NCBI GenBank assembly: GCA_947184155.2 | Contig: CAMXCT020000826.1 | Coordinates: 1-64,000, forward strand | Length of the DNA stretch: 64,000 bases | From: Cladocopium goreaui | Lineage: Eukaryota; Sar; Dinophyceae; Suessiales; Symbiodiniaceae | Direction of reading: 5' to 3' | Part shown: positions 9,744 through 20,200 of the stretch, one piece after another | How the letters are laid out: each line of letters starts with the position of its first letter | How positions within the stretch are numbered: position 1 is the first letter of the stretch | The notes under the pieces: generated by a model | Seen by the model: the letters and a program-made list of their open reading frames with translations, nothing else | What the model was told of the DNA's origin: nothing | The model's database searches: none | Translations under genes and position numbers: made by a program

Positions 9744-10029
9744 GGCTGGGCACTCCAATTGCAAGACCAGAAGAAATTGTGGCCAAAGATCACTTGTTGT
9801 TGCAAACTAACTCATGTATGCAGTGAGCCTTTCTTTGCTATGTATGCAATGAGCCTTTCTTGGCTATGATCCAGAAATCTGACAATAAAAAAACTCTTTC
9901 CTCCAAGGCAAAATTCAACTGCAACCAAAAGGATGGTGCTAGCATGAGAAAAGTGCCGGAAAGCTGTTTTTCCACCATCTTTTTCCATGGTTTGTCGCTT
10001 CCGTTTTGGCTTCCGTTTCGCCGGTGGAA

Positions 10030-10310
10030 ACAGAAGCGTGAAACACTGCAAAAAATGAGGCCCCTGTAGGTACTTGCGCAGCACCGGGAGCAACAAAAGC
10101 AGGGTACTTGTGCTGCACCCTGCAAGACAAACACTGCAAAAAATGAGGCCCCTGTAGGTACTTGCGCAGCACCGGGAGCAACAAAAGCAGGGTACTTGTG
10201 CAGCACCCTGCAAGACAAACACTGCAAAAGATGAGGCCCCTTTAGGTACTTGCGCAGCACCGGGAGCAACAAAACCAGGGTACTTGTGCAGCACCCTGCA
10301 AGACAAGAAC
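10030..10310. repeat. 88-bp tandem repeat, about 3 units, each with two palindromes
   Basis: The units start near 10069, 10157 and 10245. Each holds GGTACTTGCGCAGCACC, a GGGAGCAACAAAA spacer, a second minus-oriented palindrome, and ACACTGCAAAAAATGAGGCC. The array is 0.3 kb upstream of the recombinase start. Confidence 0.9.
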
Positions 10311-10940
10311 AATGCACCCAGCAAGTAATGTGTAGGTGTGTATGGATGGATCCAGGTACTTACTCAGCACCGGTTTGGCCCCCTGCCTTTGCAGGACTCT
10401 GATCCTGAAGAAGAACAATGCACTTGACCCACACTCATTGGAGCCAATAATCCATAATCCATGCGAGTTTATAGAAATTATTGGAATGGTGCTGCGCAAG
10501 TACCGGAACGGGAAGAGGTTTGTCTCGCTTAGGGGGGCATCATGAATTTGGCTCGCTTAGGCTTGGGTCTGCGGCTACTACGCCGAGCGTGTCTGATTCT
10601 GAGTCCCTGTCTCTTGTGGCGCACGACACTTCAAAGTCAAACTGAGCTATTTCTCCAAAAACTGCAAAAAACAGAACATATTGCATAATAGATACGGATA
10701 ATTTGCGTGCGTATATCATTCTCATGTATATGGCTGATAATCGTGAACTTTTTTCAGCAGGATGTTGTGGTGCTGAACAAGTACCAGGATGTTGTGGTGC
10801 TGAACAAGTACCAGTAACGAGTCTCCGAAATAAGCACATCCACAAGCTCACGTGCGTGCATGCTGACATGCGCGCATGCCCAAACATAACATTTGTGCTC
10901 AAGCTGGTATGCCTCCACTCGACTGACCCACAGCTGCGTC

Positions 10941-11513
10941 ATGTCGGAGGAACCCCAGCACTACTCACTTCTCACCAAAAGATGCTATGCTGAGGCAATC
11001 CTACGTGGAGACAAGGTGATCGAAGCGAGAAGAGCATCACAAATAAAGAGCTTGAAAGTCGGAATGACCCTGGCAATGCATTGGCGCACAAGTACTCGCA
11101 TCTATTGCGAAGTGGTGTCACTGACCCAGTATGACAATGCGAAGATCATGGTTGACGATGTGGGCCATGCTGCCTTGGGGTTTGCCAATCTCACTGACTG
11201 CTGTGTGCCTCGCCAGCTACACTAAGTTTTATGCGCTTTCTTTCCTATTCTTTTGGCTAGCTACTTGAGGAGAATTGTCATTAGCCATCAGTTGCAGCAG
11301 TTTCTTCACATGCGTCATTTCTGAATGAATTTATACATCAATGATCAACATCTTGATTCTACATCCGTCCAGGATGTCTACCACAAGTTTTACGGAGACA
11401 ACCAGAAGATGATCGCAATCGGAGTGAGCAACCCTCGTCGAGTGGAAGATGTCCAGCCCCATACAAGAAAAAGTGTTCCAAGTGGCAAGCGCAAGCGCAG
11501 TGTCACCAAGTAA
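10941..11513 (+). CDS. ASCH/PUA-like small protein, likely two exons
   Basis: From ATG 10941 the frame reads HYSLLTKRCYAEAILRGDKV then IEARR, LKVGMTLAM and YCEVVSLTQYDN, the pattern of an ASCH domain (a PUA-like fold thought to bind RNA): an early K-x-Y-x-x-I-x-x-G segment with an E-x-R turn, then a hydrophobic beta barrel. The frame stops at 11225, but a second open frame continues as DVYHKFYGDNQK...GV, fitting the end of such domains. A CCAG acceptor precedes 11373 and a GT donor at 11205 keeps phase. The C terminus is basic (GKRKRS), possibly a nuclear localisation signal. The domain call and splice model are inferences. Confidence 0.45.
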
Positions 11514-11938
11514 AGTGCGGCGCCGCACATCATGTGTGAGAAGCTGCTGCACGCTTGCTGCGCAACGCTGGGAAAATGTTGGGAGGGACGGAATCACACA
11601 ACGCGCAGGCACAGTCAAGTTAAGTTTGATGTATATACTCGAATTTGAGATGGCGGTCGGCAAATAATGATCATACATGACATGCAAAAACTTCTGGTGC
11701 GGATGTTCTTGTGTTCCAACGTTCGGTTGAAGCCCATCATCTATGCGTAAACTGAGCCCCGAGCATGATGGGTCAAGAAACTTGGAGTTGTTTCCATAGC
11801 AGGTGCTGGGGAAGTACCTCTGAAACAGAAAGAAGGTGCTGAATAAGTACCAGTGCTGAAGAAGAATGAGCAAAACAAGTGGTACTTGTGCAGCACCACA
11901 TTTCCTATGCATGTGGTACTTGTGCAGCACCACATTTC
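11514..11938. other. Intergenic; four palindrome copies
   Basis: No gene seen. Palindrome copies at 11802 and 11835 (plus) face 11881 and 11915 (minus); the last two lie in a 34-bp tandem pair containing CACATTTCCTATGCATG. Confidence 0.6.
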
Positions 11939-12051
11939 CTATGCATGTATGTATGTATGCACGTATGATCATGTATGTAATGTATGTATGATCATGTATT
12001 CATGTATGTATGTATGTATGTATGCATGCATGTATGTATGTATGTATGTAT
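11939..12051. repeat. ATGT tetranucleotide microsatellite
   Basis: Repeated ATGT units with a few GATC and GCATGC interruptions. Confidence 0.9.
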
Positions 12052-12920
12052 AAAGAAAAAAATCATGGAGATCGTACTGATGCAGCACCACCATGGTATG
12101 TTTTCAGCACCCAATGGTCCTGAAAGAAACCGCTCATGCTCCCCAACCCAATTGGTCCTGCCTCCATGACGAGTAAGGCCACGACCTCCTGAACAGCGAT
12201 GCTGATCGTTGATGGCAGGCCAGGGTGACATGAGAAACCCTTGAAAACATGTAGTTTTGAAGTGCAGCTGAACTTGATTTGAAGCAATCATCTTTGAAGC
12301 ACCCTTGTATTGCTAGTGCCACTTTCTCAGCACCACGGTGGTACTTGTTCAAACGAAACGGTATTGTTTCACATTATGTGCAACATGGCACATTAAAATT
12401 AAGCACGAATCTGGTTCAGTAATGTTGTGGCGCTGAAGAAGTGCCACATTGTGAAGAACACTGCAAAAAATGAGGTCCCTGTACGTACTTGCGCAGCACC
12501 GTATAAGGTATATCTTATTATTTTAGGTCATCTGTAGGTGTATGGATGGATCCAGGTACTTACTCAGCACTGGAGGTAAAAGCTGGTACTTACACAGCAC
12601 CAACACTCACACTTGGACACTCAGCGCGCCACCTCTTCAACAGTGATTGGCCCCATCAATGCCTGGGCTGGCGCTGGAGAAGCACCACCATGCCAGATTG
12701 TTGCATCAAGGTGCTGCAAAAGTACCATTGACTCAACATAGCTGTGCCCGTTTGGCCCCCTGCCTTTGGAGGACTCTGATCCTGAAGAAGAACAATCAGC
12801 TTGGCCTAGGGCGAGATGGACTTTTTTGCAACGCCCTGCCCCCCCCCTCCTTTTTGAGACTCTGACACGTCTTCAAAATGAACTTCTCTCAGCTATCTCT
12901 GACTAGATCCAAAATGCTAC
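12052..12920. other. Intergenic; palindromes, no gene
   Basis: Several 17-bp palindrome copies (12073 to 12726). A segment around 12531-12571 repeats one at 10331-10371 (TGTAGGTGTGTATGGATGGATCC and a palindrome), and GGCCCCCTGCCTTTG...GGACTCTGATCCTGAAGAAGAACAATC is shared between 10378-10420 and 12753-12797. Confidence 0.6.
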
Positions 12921-13275
12921 ATGGATCCTGATAAAACTCTTTGAGTGGTGGGGTCCCTATTATATCAAGTAACTTTCGCAGCGCCATCTATGTTCCTATA
13001 TCTCAAGTAACTCTTGCAGGGCCATCTCAAGATATGGATCCTGACATAATTTTTCAGAACTTGTGCTGGGCCATTCTCAAGATAAGGATCCTGGTACAAC
13101 TCTCTCAGTGAAGAGGTATCCCATTTTTTTGCAGGGCCATCTGAAGATATGGATCCTCGCATAACTCTCTCAGTGAAGAGCTATCTCAATTTTTGCTGGG
13201 CCATTCTCAAGTTAAGGATCCTGGTACAACTCTCTGAGTGAAGAGATGTCCCATTTTTTTTGCAGGGCAGGGCCA
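12921..13275. repeat. Imperfect tandem repeat of about 62-66 bp
   Basis: Around five units, each with GGATCCTG, then ACAACTCTCTCAGTGAAGAG, a T-run, and GCAGGGCCATC. Units differ at many sites, so the array is old. Confidence 0.75.
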
Positions 13276-14026
13276 TCTTGTGGTGTCCATGGATGATGGT
13301 ACTGATACTTTTTCAGTGTGAAAAAATTAACAAAACATATCAACCCCCCCCCTGTCCCCCCCCAAAAAAAAACAACAACGTGCTTTTCGTAAACAAATCA
13401 CCCAGAGGGCCTATGCAAAGCTAACATTTCAAAAATGAGGGCCTGCATGGATGCTGGTACTTCTTCAGCACCAACAGGGTTCATGGTACTTGTGCAGCAC
13501 CAACAGCTACCTAAAACTCAGGGACTACATGGATGAGAAAGGGGCTACATGGATGCTGGTACTTTTTCAGCACCAGCAATGTTCATGGTACTTGTCAGCA
13601 CCAACAAACACAATGTTCACATGTTCAGCAATGTTTTTTTTGCGGGTGTTGAACATATATAGATAGAACAATACCCATACATATCCATGTTCAGCAACAA
13701 CAATGTTCAACTTCCGGGCTACCTGGATGGTGGTACATGTTCACAGCCCTGCTTAAAATTTTAAACCGGGAAAATTGATTTAGGATATATTTTTTCTTTG
13801 CATTTTTCAAAATGAAGATCAATACAAATGCCTTTTGACAGTTTAGGTGGAGATAAAAGATAAAAGTATCAAGACATCTTTTTTTTACGGCAAAAAAATC
13901 TGCTGCACTGGCCAAGACCCCTAAGCCAAAATATCAATATTAATAAGAAATGATCAATGCAAACCTGATGCATTAGTAGCAAAGCACTGCTCGAAAGTCT
14001 CTCTGGATCACTTGTGGAGATAAAGC
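13276..14026. other. Intergenic; last palindromes, AT-rich
   Basis: C-run and A-run near 13345-13370, palindromes at 13456, 13485, 13558 and 13587, then AT-rich DNA with no supported gene. Confidence 0.5.
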
Positions 14027-14932
14027 ATGAAAGCTGAGCACCAGCAAGTTAACACTTTACTCTTTTGCTCCCAGCTGAGCACCAGCAAGAGATGTATCAC
14101 GCCTGAGGTTAAACCGCAGAATTTGCAGATCATTTGGAATGTGCAGTTTATCACAGTTTTTGTGCCGGCATGGATGATCCCGCCCGTTTACCATAGCCTG
14201 CGCAGAGAAAGCATCAAAACCGCTAGCTCTGCAAGTCCCATTGGTGTCCAGTCGGTCCGCCCTACCTGGTTTGAAGACACAACACCCAAGGATGCCGCAT
14301 CCCAACCACCTCAACACCCTCCAAAAGAACAGCCTCAGCCATTACACGGGCTAAAATTAGTTATCAAAGAAGAGGTGCTACCGGCGAATGACCAACCAGA
14401 GTTCCCATCACTCGCACTGTTGGCTGCCAGAGGCCTCCTAGCACCCGACACGTGGAAGTGCAAACGTGCGCAAGTTAGCCTCAAAGCCACCATTGATGTC
14501 CCTATGCTGGGCACAATCATAGAGGAAAATGGCAATGGACTCCTTGAAGACTCCCACATGCCGGTGAGATGGCCATTGCACATTGATGGTGCTGTCAGAC
14601 AATGTTGTATTCACCGAGCCGCTAGCCTGCAAGAATTAGACGATATGCTCAAAGAATATGACATGAAAAGAGATTCGGTTGAAATCAACCATGATGCGCC
14701 TCAATGGTCCCATCATGCAGTATGGAACCGCAAGTATATGGATCCTAAACCAGGATATACACTGGCACAACTATGGGCTGACTCCGAACCTGCCATAAGC
14801 AAGAAAACGACCACGTCATATGAAGTTCACACAAATGACGTCTTGCGTGCAGTAGCGGCCATTCAGTATCTCCCATCCCCCTGCCACCTGATGGCCCCTT
14901 GCAAGAGCGTTAGGGACAACAGCTGCTCTTAA
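14027..14932 (+). CDS. Hypothetical protein, 5' part of a frame-broken ORF
   Basis: A 301-residue frame from an ATG, of protein-like composition (PTWFEDTTPKDA, WPLHIDGAVRQCCIHRAASL, AQLWADSEPA). It stops at 14930-14932, but another frame overlaps its end and reads WPLARALGTTAALKAPP into the ORF at 14970, preceded there by an in-frame TGA near 14890. The simplest view is one gene of about 430 residues broken by a frameshift near 14870-14900, or an unrecognised intron. No family recognised. Confidence 0.4.
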   Translation: MKAEHQQVNTLLFCSQLSTSKRCITPEVKPQNLQIIWNVQFITVFVPAWMIPPVYHSLRRESIKTASSASPIGVQSVRPTWFEDTTPKDAASQPPQHPPKEQPQPLHGLKLVIKEEVLPANDQPEFPSLALLAARGLLAPDTWKCKRAQVSLKATIDVPMLGTIIEENGNGLLEDSHMPVRWPLHIDGAVRQCCIHRAASLQELDDMLKEYDMKRDSVEINHDAPQWSHHAVWNRKYMDPKPGYTLAQLWADSEPAISKKTTTSYEVHTNDVLRAVAAIQYLPSPCHLMAPCKSVRDNSCS

Positions 14933-14969
14933 AGCCCCGCCGCAAACTGACACCCTAGCGCAAAGAGTC

Positions 14970-15308
14970 TTGGAGGAATGGGAACGCACCTTGTGTGAAA
15001 ACAAGGCAGTGGCAATCCTCGCAGAGGTACAAGCCGGCCGACCAACTGTAATCCACAAGGATGGTGGCGAAATGCTCATTGCCATTGTCCTTGACAGGCC
15101 ACTAGCGGAAGCGAAGGAACTAGTTTGTAATCCTGCAGCATTCACGCGCGAAATGACGCGGATCCTGCGCGACAAACAAACCCACCCACTCATCGCCCAA
15201 ATGATGAGGCCCGTGGAGAGCAGTGATCCACCTCCCGCCACTGCGACAGCCAGTAGCGCCAGTAGCAGTGGAGAACCACGCACTACCGCACACGTGCAGT
15301 TCCAGTAA
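14970..15308 (+). CDS. Hypothetical protein, probable continuation of 14027-14932
   Basis: Open from about 14892 and ending at TAA 15306-15308; contains EEWERTLCENKAVAILAEV and a Ser/Ala/Thr-rich tail. Probably the C-terminal part of the preceding frame-broken gene. No family recognised. Confidence 0.4.
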   Translation: MEEWERTLCENKAVAILAEVQAGRPTVIHKDGGEMLIAIVLDRPLAEAKELVCNPAAFTREMTRILRDKQTHPLIAQMMRPVESSDPPPATATASSASSSGEPRTTAHVQFQ

Positions 15309-15759
15309 GCCAGTTGAGGTAACGTAGAGTACCCAAACTTCCCATCCATGCATTCAGCCTGTAACTCGACTTGGATTGAGCGGCGTTGTCACCATGGGGT
15401 ACTCATGGTTGATTACTGCCCGCTCCGATTACCTTTGTATGCAACATGCCGGAGCCAATATGGGACGGAAGGTGATGAAGAGCGGGTATAATAATTCTTT
15501 TCAGGGTGTGAAAGTTGTTTTGTTCGTGTTGTTCTACCTTAATTGTTGTATGGTAGTGTAGTGCGATGTCAAAGTACATCTAGCCATGGTGCCCGTCGCT
15601 GTTTGACCTGCGCCCAACCAATCTTTCAACCGGCCCAATGATCTGCACTACACCTCCTCATGCCGCTTCTCGGCCATGGTTGCAGCACGCTTAGTGTCAG
15701 CTGCATGCTCTGAGGATTTAGGTCTACACATCAACCTGTAGACGACTTAGACCTTTGGA
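15309..15759. other. Intergenic, nothing recognised
   Basis: No repeat, RNA gene or convincing reading frame seen. Confidence 0.4.
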
Positions 15760-16182
15760 ATGGAGCGACTAACTCCCACCAAAGACGCCGCTGTCCATCG
15801 ACTTGCAAAGTCCATCACTCAAATGACCCTCTGCCAGGTCACTACCAGTGAAGTCGATGATGCCACCAAACTTCTGGAGAAAGCCCGACAGAAGCTCCAA
15901 GGCATCCAAAACATCCCATCCCAGAGGGTCAGTGACATTGAAGCGACCATACGCCAACTCCGTCAGATTGGCTGTATTCTGGATAGTTGTACTATATCTG
16001 CCAGTTACGAAGTAACCCAGGCACAGCCATACTGCAGCTACACCATACAGCCAAGGGAGCCAGCACCTCGTCCGAAACTCAATGCACAGATATCGCCACG
16101 CACTGATGACGAGTACAATCTCCCATACCATGAAGACGAGTTGCAAGAGCACCAGCATAGTGGTGCTCCTCCCAAATTTTGA
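15760..16182 (+). CDS. Hypothetical protein (140 aa)
   Basis: ATG frame ending at TGA 16180-16182. The N-terminal half is helical (VDDATKLLEKARQKLQGI, VSDIEATIRQLRQIG), the C-terminal half Pro/Gln/His-rich (TIQPREPAPRPKLNAQ). No family recognised. It lies 180 bp left of the copia insertion and may belong to the same locus as the ORFs at 14-15.3 kb. Confidence 0.35.
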   Translation: MERLTPTKDAAVHRLAKSITQMTLCQVTTSEVDDATKLLEKARQKLQGIQNIPSQRVSDIEATIRQLRQIGCILDSCTISASYEVTQAQPYCSYTIQPREPAPRPKLNAQISPRTDDEYNLPYHEDELQEHQHSGAPPKF

Positions 16183-16361
16183 TGCAGCATGATGATTGGA
16201 AAAGCAGTTCTGAGCGGACTCTTGCCCTGAGTGCTGTAGCCGCGCCGTCTTTTTCACCGTAGATCATGTTTCACTCTTCTGTTTCACTGCGTTAGTTTTC
16301 TCACCACTTTGTTGCGACCCGGCGTTGTCGGTGTTTGTTTCAAAGTGTCAGGGTGACTGTT

Positions 16362-16376
16362 ATGCCACGAAGGCTG
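16362..16376 (+). pseudogene. First five codons of an ORF interrupted by the copia element
   Basis: ATG CCA CGA AGG CTG directly precedes the 5' LTR; the last five bases (GGCTG) are the target duplication. Removing the element and one target copy leaves these codons in frame with the hydrophobic frame that continues at 28606. Whether that ORF was a real gene is uncertain, since its sequence is T/G-rich and low in complexity. Confidence 0.35.
16372..16376. repeat. Target site duplication, left (GGCTG)
   Basis: Five bases identical to 28601-28605 on the other side of the element; 5-bp duplications are typical of Ty1/copia integrases. Confidence 0.9.
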
Positions 16377-17213
16377 TATGGAAATATACACTCCCGTGCA
16401 TATTAGTTGCATGTGCTACGTTTCTTGCCTGAAGGTGACAGGGTGGCTACAACATGATGTTCGTGATGGTTTATTTGTGCACAGCGTTGGAAATGATGCA
16501 GAATGGTTTGAGAACTTCTGGAATTGGTTGAGAAAGCATGAGAATGCGTTTTTGGTGCATGATGTTTTATTTCATCAACTTTGTGGATGAGAATGATGTT
16601 TTGGAAAAGAATTCATTTGCCTCAGATGTTATCTGGATAGCAAATGAATTCGGGAGTGTTTTTGATGTGGACGAGTTTGAGGTCAACTTTGTCGTCGTTT
16701 TTCAAACACATGTGCATGCGTTTTTCAACAACAACTCCAACTGAAACTTCGTTTTCCGAGCTGCATTTTATTTCTGGAAGCTGTGAGAATGTTTGAAGAT
16801 GTTTTTTGGACGTTTTTGGAATTTGTCAACAAGATGCGGATGGACAACGTTTATTTTTGGAATGTGATGGTGAATTCAAACAAGTTGAATTCACCCAACA
16901 TTGTGGTGAGAAGTTTGAGGAGAACGTTTACTTTTTATGCATGCCGCCGCTGCCACTTCAACAGCACGGAACAGCTGAAACAGGAGAAGACCAAACTATG
17001 CATGTTGCACGTGCAAGACAACTTAGCTGGACAGACAGCTTGCTTGTTTCCTTTGTGTTTCCTGTGTGGAAAAGGAACCGAGGGTATTGCAGTGAAGCCG
17101 TCGTGAATTTGGGTTGTTTTTTGTTCATACGCTCGACGCGGAGTTAAGCCGACCCAATTCGACGCAAGCGCACGATACTAGTGGTTGTAATTAGGTCCTG
17201 TTGGATTTTCGCA
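16377..17213 (+). repeat. 5' LTR (837 bp)
   Basis: Begins TATGGAAATA and ends TTTTCGCA. Matches 27767-28600 throughout except for one T fewer in the run near 16753 and four extra bases (CTTG) near 17040. Short open frames inside it are duplicated in the 3' LTR and are not taken as genes. The promoter and transcript start should lie here, but I cannot place them. Confidence 0.95.
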
Positions 17214-17225
17214 TGGTAGCGGAGC
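17214..17225 (+). other. Primer binding site
   Basis: TGGTAGCGGAGC follows the LTR end without a gap. It begins with TGG, complementary to the tRNA CCA tail, and resembles the initiator-methionine tRNA sites used by many copia elements. The actual tRNA cannot be confirmed from this window. Confidence 0.75.
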
Positions 17226-17258
17226 GGTTGTGCTCCACGCGTAGTGTAAGTAGACGCG

Positions 17259-20200
17259 ATGATGCCAGGAAGTAACCAGGGACAAGGACCTAATGGCCAA
17301 GGTAGTGCGCTAGGAATGAACTCACTGCATGTAGGACCAGTAGGGTCGCCAACGATGAACAGAATGGAAGGAGGAGGTGAGCAAGGCGTAGAAAGAAACA
17401 CAGGTGCTGCAGGTAATTCGCCCACAGGTACTGCGATGCAAGGCAACACGCAAGCAGCAGTAGGAACTGGGACAGCAGCGACACAAGCGGCTCCGGGCTT
17501 AGTTGGTCAAGCTGGAAGCTTAGTTGGAACTGGACAGATGCTACCTCCTGCATGGAATACGTTTGGGTCATATGGACCGATGCGTGGTGGTTTGATGGAC
17601 CCACGAAACTATAGTCAAAACCAGGGTTTTCTGGGATGTCAAGGTCATGGATGTAGTGGTTGTACTGCATGTCAAGGGTATCCAGGTCAGGGTGTGCATG
17701 GACAAGGTCTGTTAGGACAAGGTCAGTTCGGACAAGGTCAAGGAGGACAAGGTCTGACAGGACAAGGTCAGGTAGGACAAGGTCTGCACGGACAAGGGAT
17801 GCCAGGACAAGGTTGCATGGGAACTGCAGGTCAAAGTGCCCAAGCTAGCACAGGTAGAAGTCAAGAACCAGGACAGGGGAGTGCATGTTATGGAATGCCA
17901 TGGATGTCAGGTCATTGCGGTGGTGCCCCAGGTCAAGGAGGACAAGGTCAGGTAGGACAAGGTCAAACTGGAGGCATGTGCATGGGACCGGACATTGGCG
18001 GAGTAACACCCCAAAATCAAAGGTTGCAAGATGTGCTGAGGCTGATGGGAGGTTTGGAACCGATGCAGTTAATGCAAGTCAGGCAGGTGATAGGTGAACA
18101 GGTTGGCCAGGCTAGAGGTGTACCTGAGATGTTTGGACAAAGAGCCACAGGGAGTTTCCCCCAAAGCATGGACCCATTGCATGTTCCAGGTTCTTCTGGT
18201 GAGTATGTAGGCGATGTGTTCGCAAAAAGTGAGAAATGGTTAGGAACCCCTCCAACACCAGATTGTTCGAAGTGGAACAGTAGGGAAGCAGAAATCCTAG
18301 GGTGGCAAGCTTACATCTATGATTTAACAGCCTGGGCGATGCAAGCCAGCCTTGAGTTCGGAAGTGAAATCGAGCATGCCTGTAGATGGCCAGATCCGTT
18401 GCACTGGAATCAATTAGCTGTGCCGCAACGTGCAAGAAGCAGAAGGTTGCTTGCTATTTTGAGAAGTGCGTTTGGAAATCACCCGAGAACTTTGACGTTG
18501 ATCAATGCATTCAGTGAAGGGATCAACTTGTGCAATGCGGATGTGGGTGTGAATGCAGAGTTGCAAGCTTCGAATGGCTTTGAGCTGGTGAGACAGCTGA
18601 CCCTTGAGTACAGCATCAGGACGAGGAGTGAGGCACTTAGTTTTAGAACGGCATTGGCAGGAAAGTCTTTTGCACTGCATGGAAACGAAACGAGTGCAAG
18701 TACGATTGTGACAGATACAATCAGAAAGATAGACTTTGAAATGGCCAGGTATTCTAAGTTGCTGGGAACACTGTCAAGTAGAATTGATGCCACAGGGTTG
18801 CATGTAGCCGAAGCTGACTTGGTAGCTGTTTTGCTACGTAGTTTGCCTGAAGCAGTCAGGACGTTTTGTTTGCATCACACTGGAGGTGAATCGTACCAAG
18901 CTTTTAGGGCCACAGCACTGAGATGGGAACAACAGCAGCGTGCTTTCGCTGAGTTCCACCCCAAAAAGAATCTATACCAGGTCACCCAGGTGGAAGGTTC
19001 AGATGAATCCACTGTGCAATATGACATGTCTGCAAGTGATGGTGATGGAAACTGGAATTTAGATGCAGTAGGGGGTGTGCGATGTGGTACCTGTGGAAGT
19101 AGGAGACACAGTTCAAATGCATGTGATGTTGATTTGTCAAAACTGAAGTGTTTCAAATGCCAGAAATTTGGCCACATTTCTGCAAATTGCCCAGAGAGAA
19201 AGAAAGGAAAAGGAGTAATTAAGGGCAAAGGAAAGCAGAAAGGGAAGAAAGGCAAAGGCAAAGGTAAAGGTTTTGGCAAGAAAGGAAAAATGAACGAAGT
19301 AGGATACGATGAAGAATGGGACAGTGCGGACATGTGGTGGCATGACGATGGCTCTTGGTGGGAAGACCAGTCATGGTATGAAACTGCACAGGTCTGGAAT
19401 GACAGTTGGAATGAATCTTGGGATAGCACGTGGCATGAAGGACAAGAAACTTGGGACGAGTCTTGGAGTTGGCCTGCAGTCGAGGACCAATCGCAGAATT
19501 CCACTGCAGGTGGACAGACCCAAGGTGTGCAGTCACTGGTGCTTAGCCCCTTGATTTCCGAGATGTTTTCAGGTTTTTCGACAAGTTTGACACTTGAAAC
19601 TGAAATTTCAGATGCTTTTGATGATGTTTGCAGTCATTTTTCAACCGATGAAACTGTTTTTCATGTCTCAATTGCAGGTTTGCAGTGTTTAGAGTCGAAT
19701 CGACTTTTCTGCACGTGTCAAAACTGCATGACTATTAGTGATGATTTTGCAGCGAACATGGAGTGCTGCCAGCTTCGAAACGTGAGACTGAAACTCTTTT
19801 TCAACAGGTTGCCACCAGCATGTTTTATTTCTGAACCTGAGTTTTTCATCAGTGGAGAATTCGTTCCATTTTCTGACAGTGAATCTGCATGTTCAGTTGT
19901 CATGGACACCATGTTTGGAGACGAGTTTGATGACAGTGACAGTGAAACTGAAACGGAAACAGAAACGTGTCAACTTTGGAATTTAAACTTTGGATGGTTG
20001 CATGAATCAACACCACAGGTAGATTCCAATTTGCTGTGTGGCATGTTTTCAGCAGGAAACACCGACCTTTCAGGGACCACTGACAGTTCAGGGACGTTGC
20101 ATGGAGCCCTACATCGTCCGGTGGCCTTTGATTATGGTTTGCAAGGTGTAGAGGTAGAAGGTGATGCTGAGGTTTCCCAAGATTTGATTTCTTCAAACTG

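Larger units (their letters stand above)
2249..13602. repeat. Dispersed 17-bp imperfect palindrome, about 38 copies
   Basis: Consensus GGTGCTGnnnAAGTACC; the arms GGTGCT and AGTACC are near inverse complements around a variable 5-bp centre. Plus-oriented copies start near 2249, 2284, 2481, 4082, 4115, 4314, 4598, 5188, 6118, 6151, 6350, 7122, 7155, 7480, 8362, 10488, 10769, 10796, 11802, 11835 and 12710. Minus-oriented copies start near 7287, 10069, 10103, 10157, 10191, 10245, 10279, 10355, 11881, 11915, 12484, 12555, 12585, 13456, 13485, 13558 and 13587, with weaker forms at 12073, 12429 and 12669. I saw none to the right of 13.75 kb. The function is unknown; candidates are a recombinase site, a protein-binding site, a transcript-end signal or the hairpin of a tiny mobile repeat. 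Confidence 0.85.

Noticed and set aside
14816..15349. 177-residue minus-strand frame with hydrophobic Leu/Ala stretch
   Set aside because: Antisense of the better supported plus-strand frames at 14027-15308.
16378..17147. Small ORFs inside the 5' LTR, repeated in the 3' LTR
   Set aside because: They lie wholly in the LTRs, overlap in several frames and have no recognisable domain.
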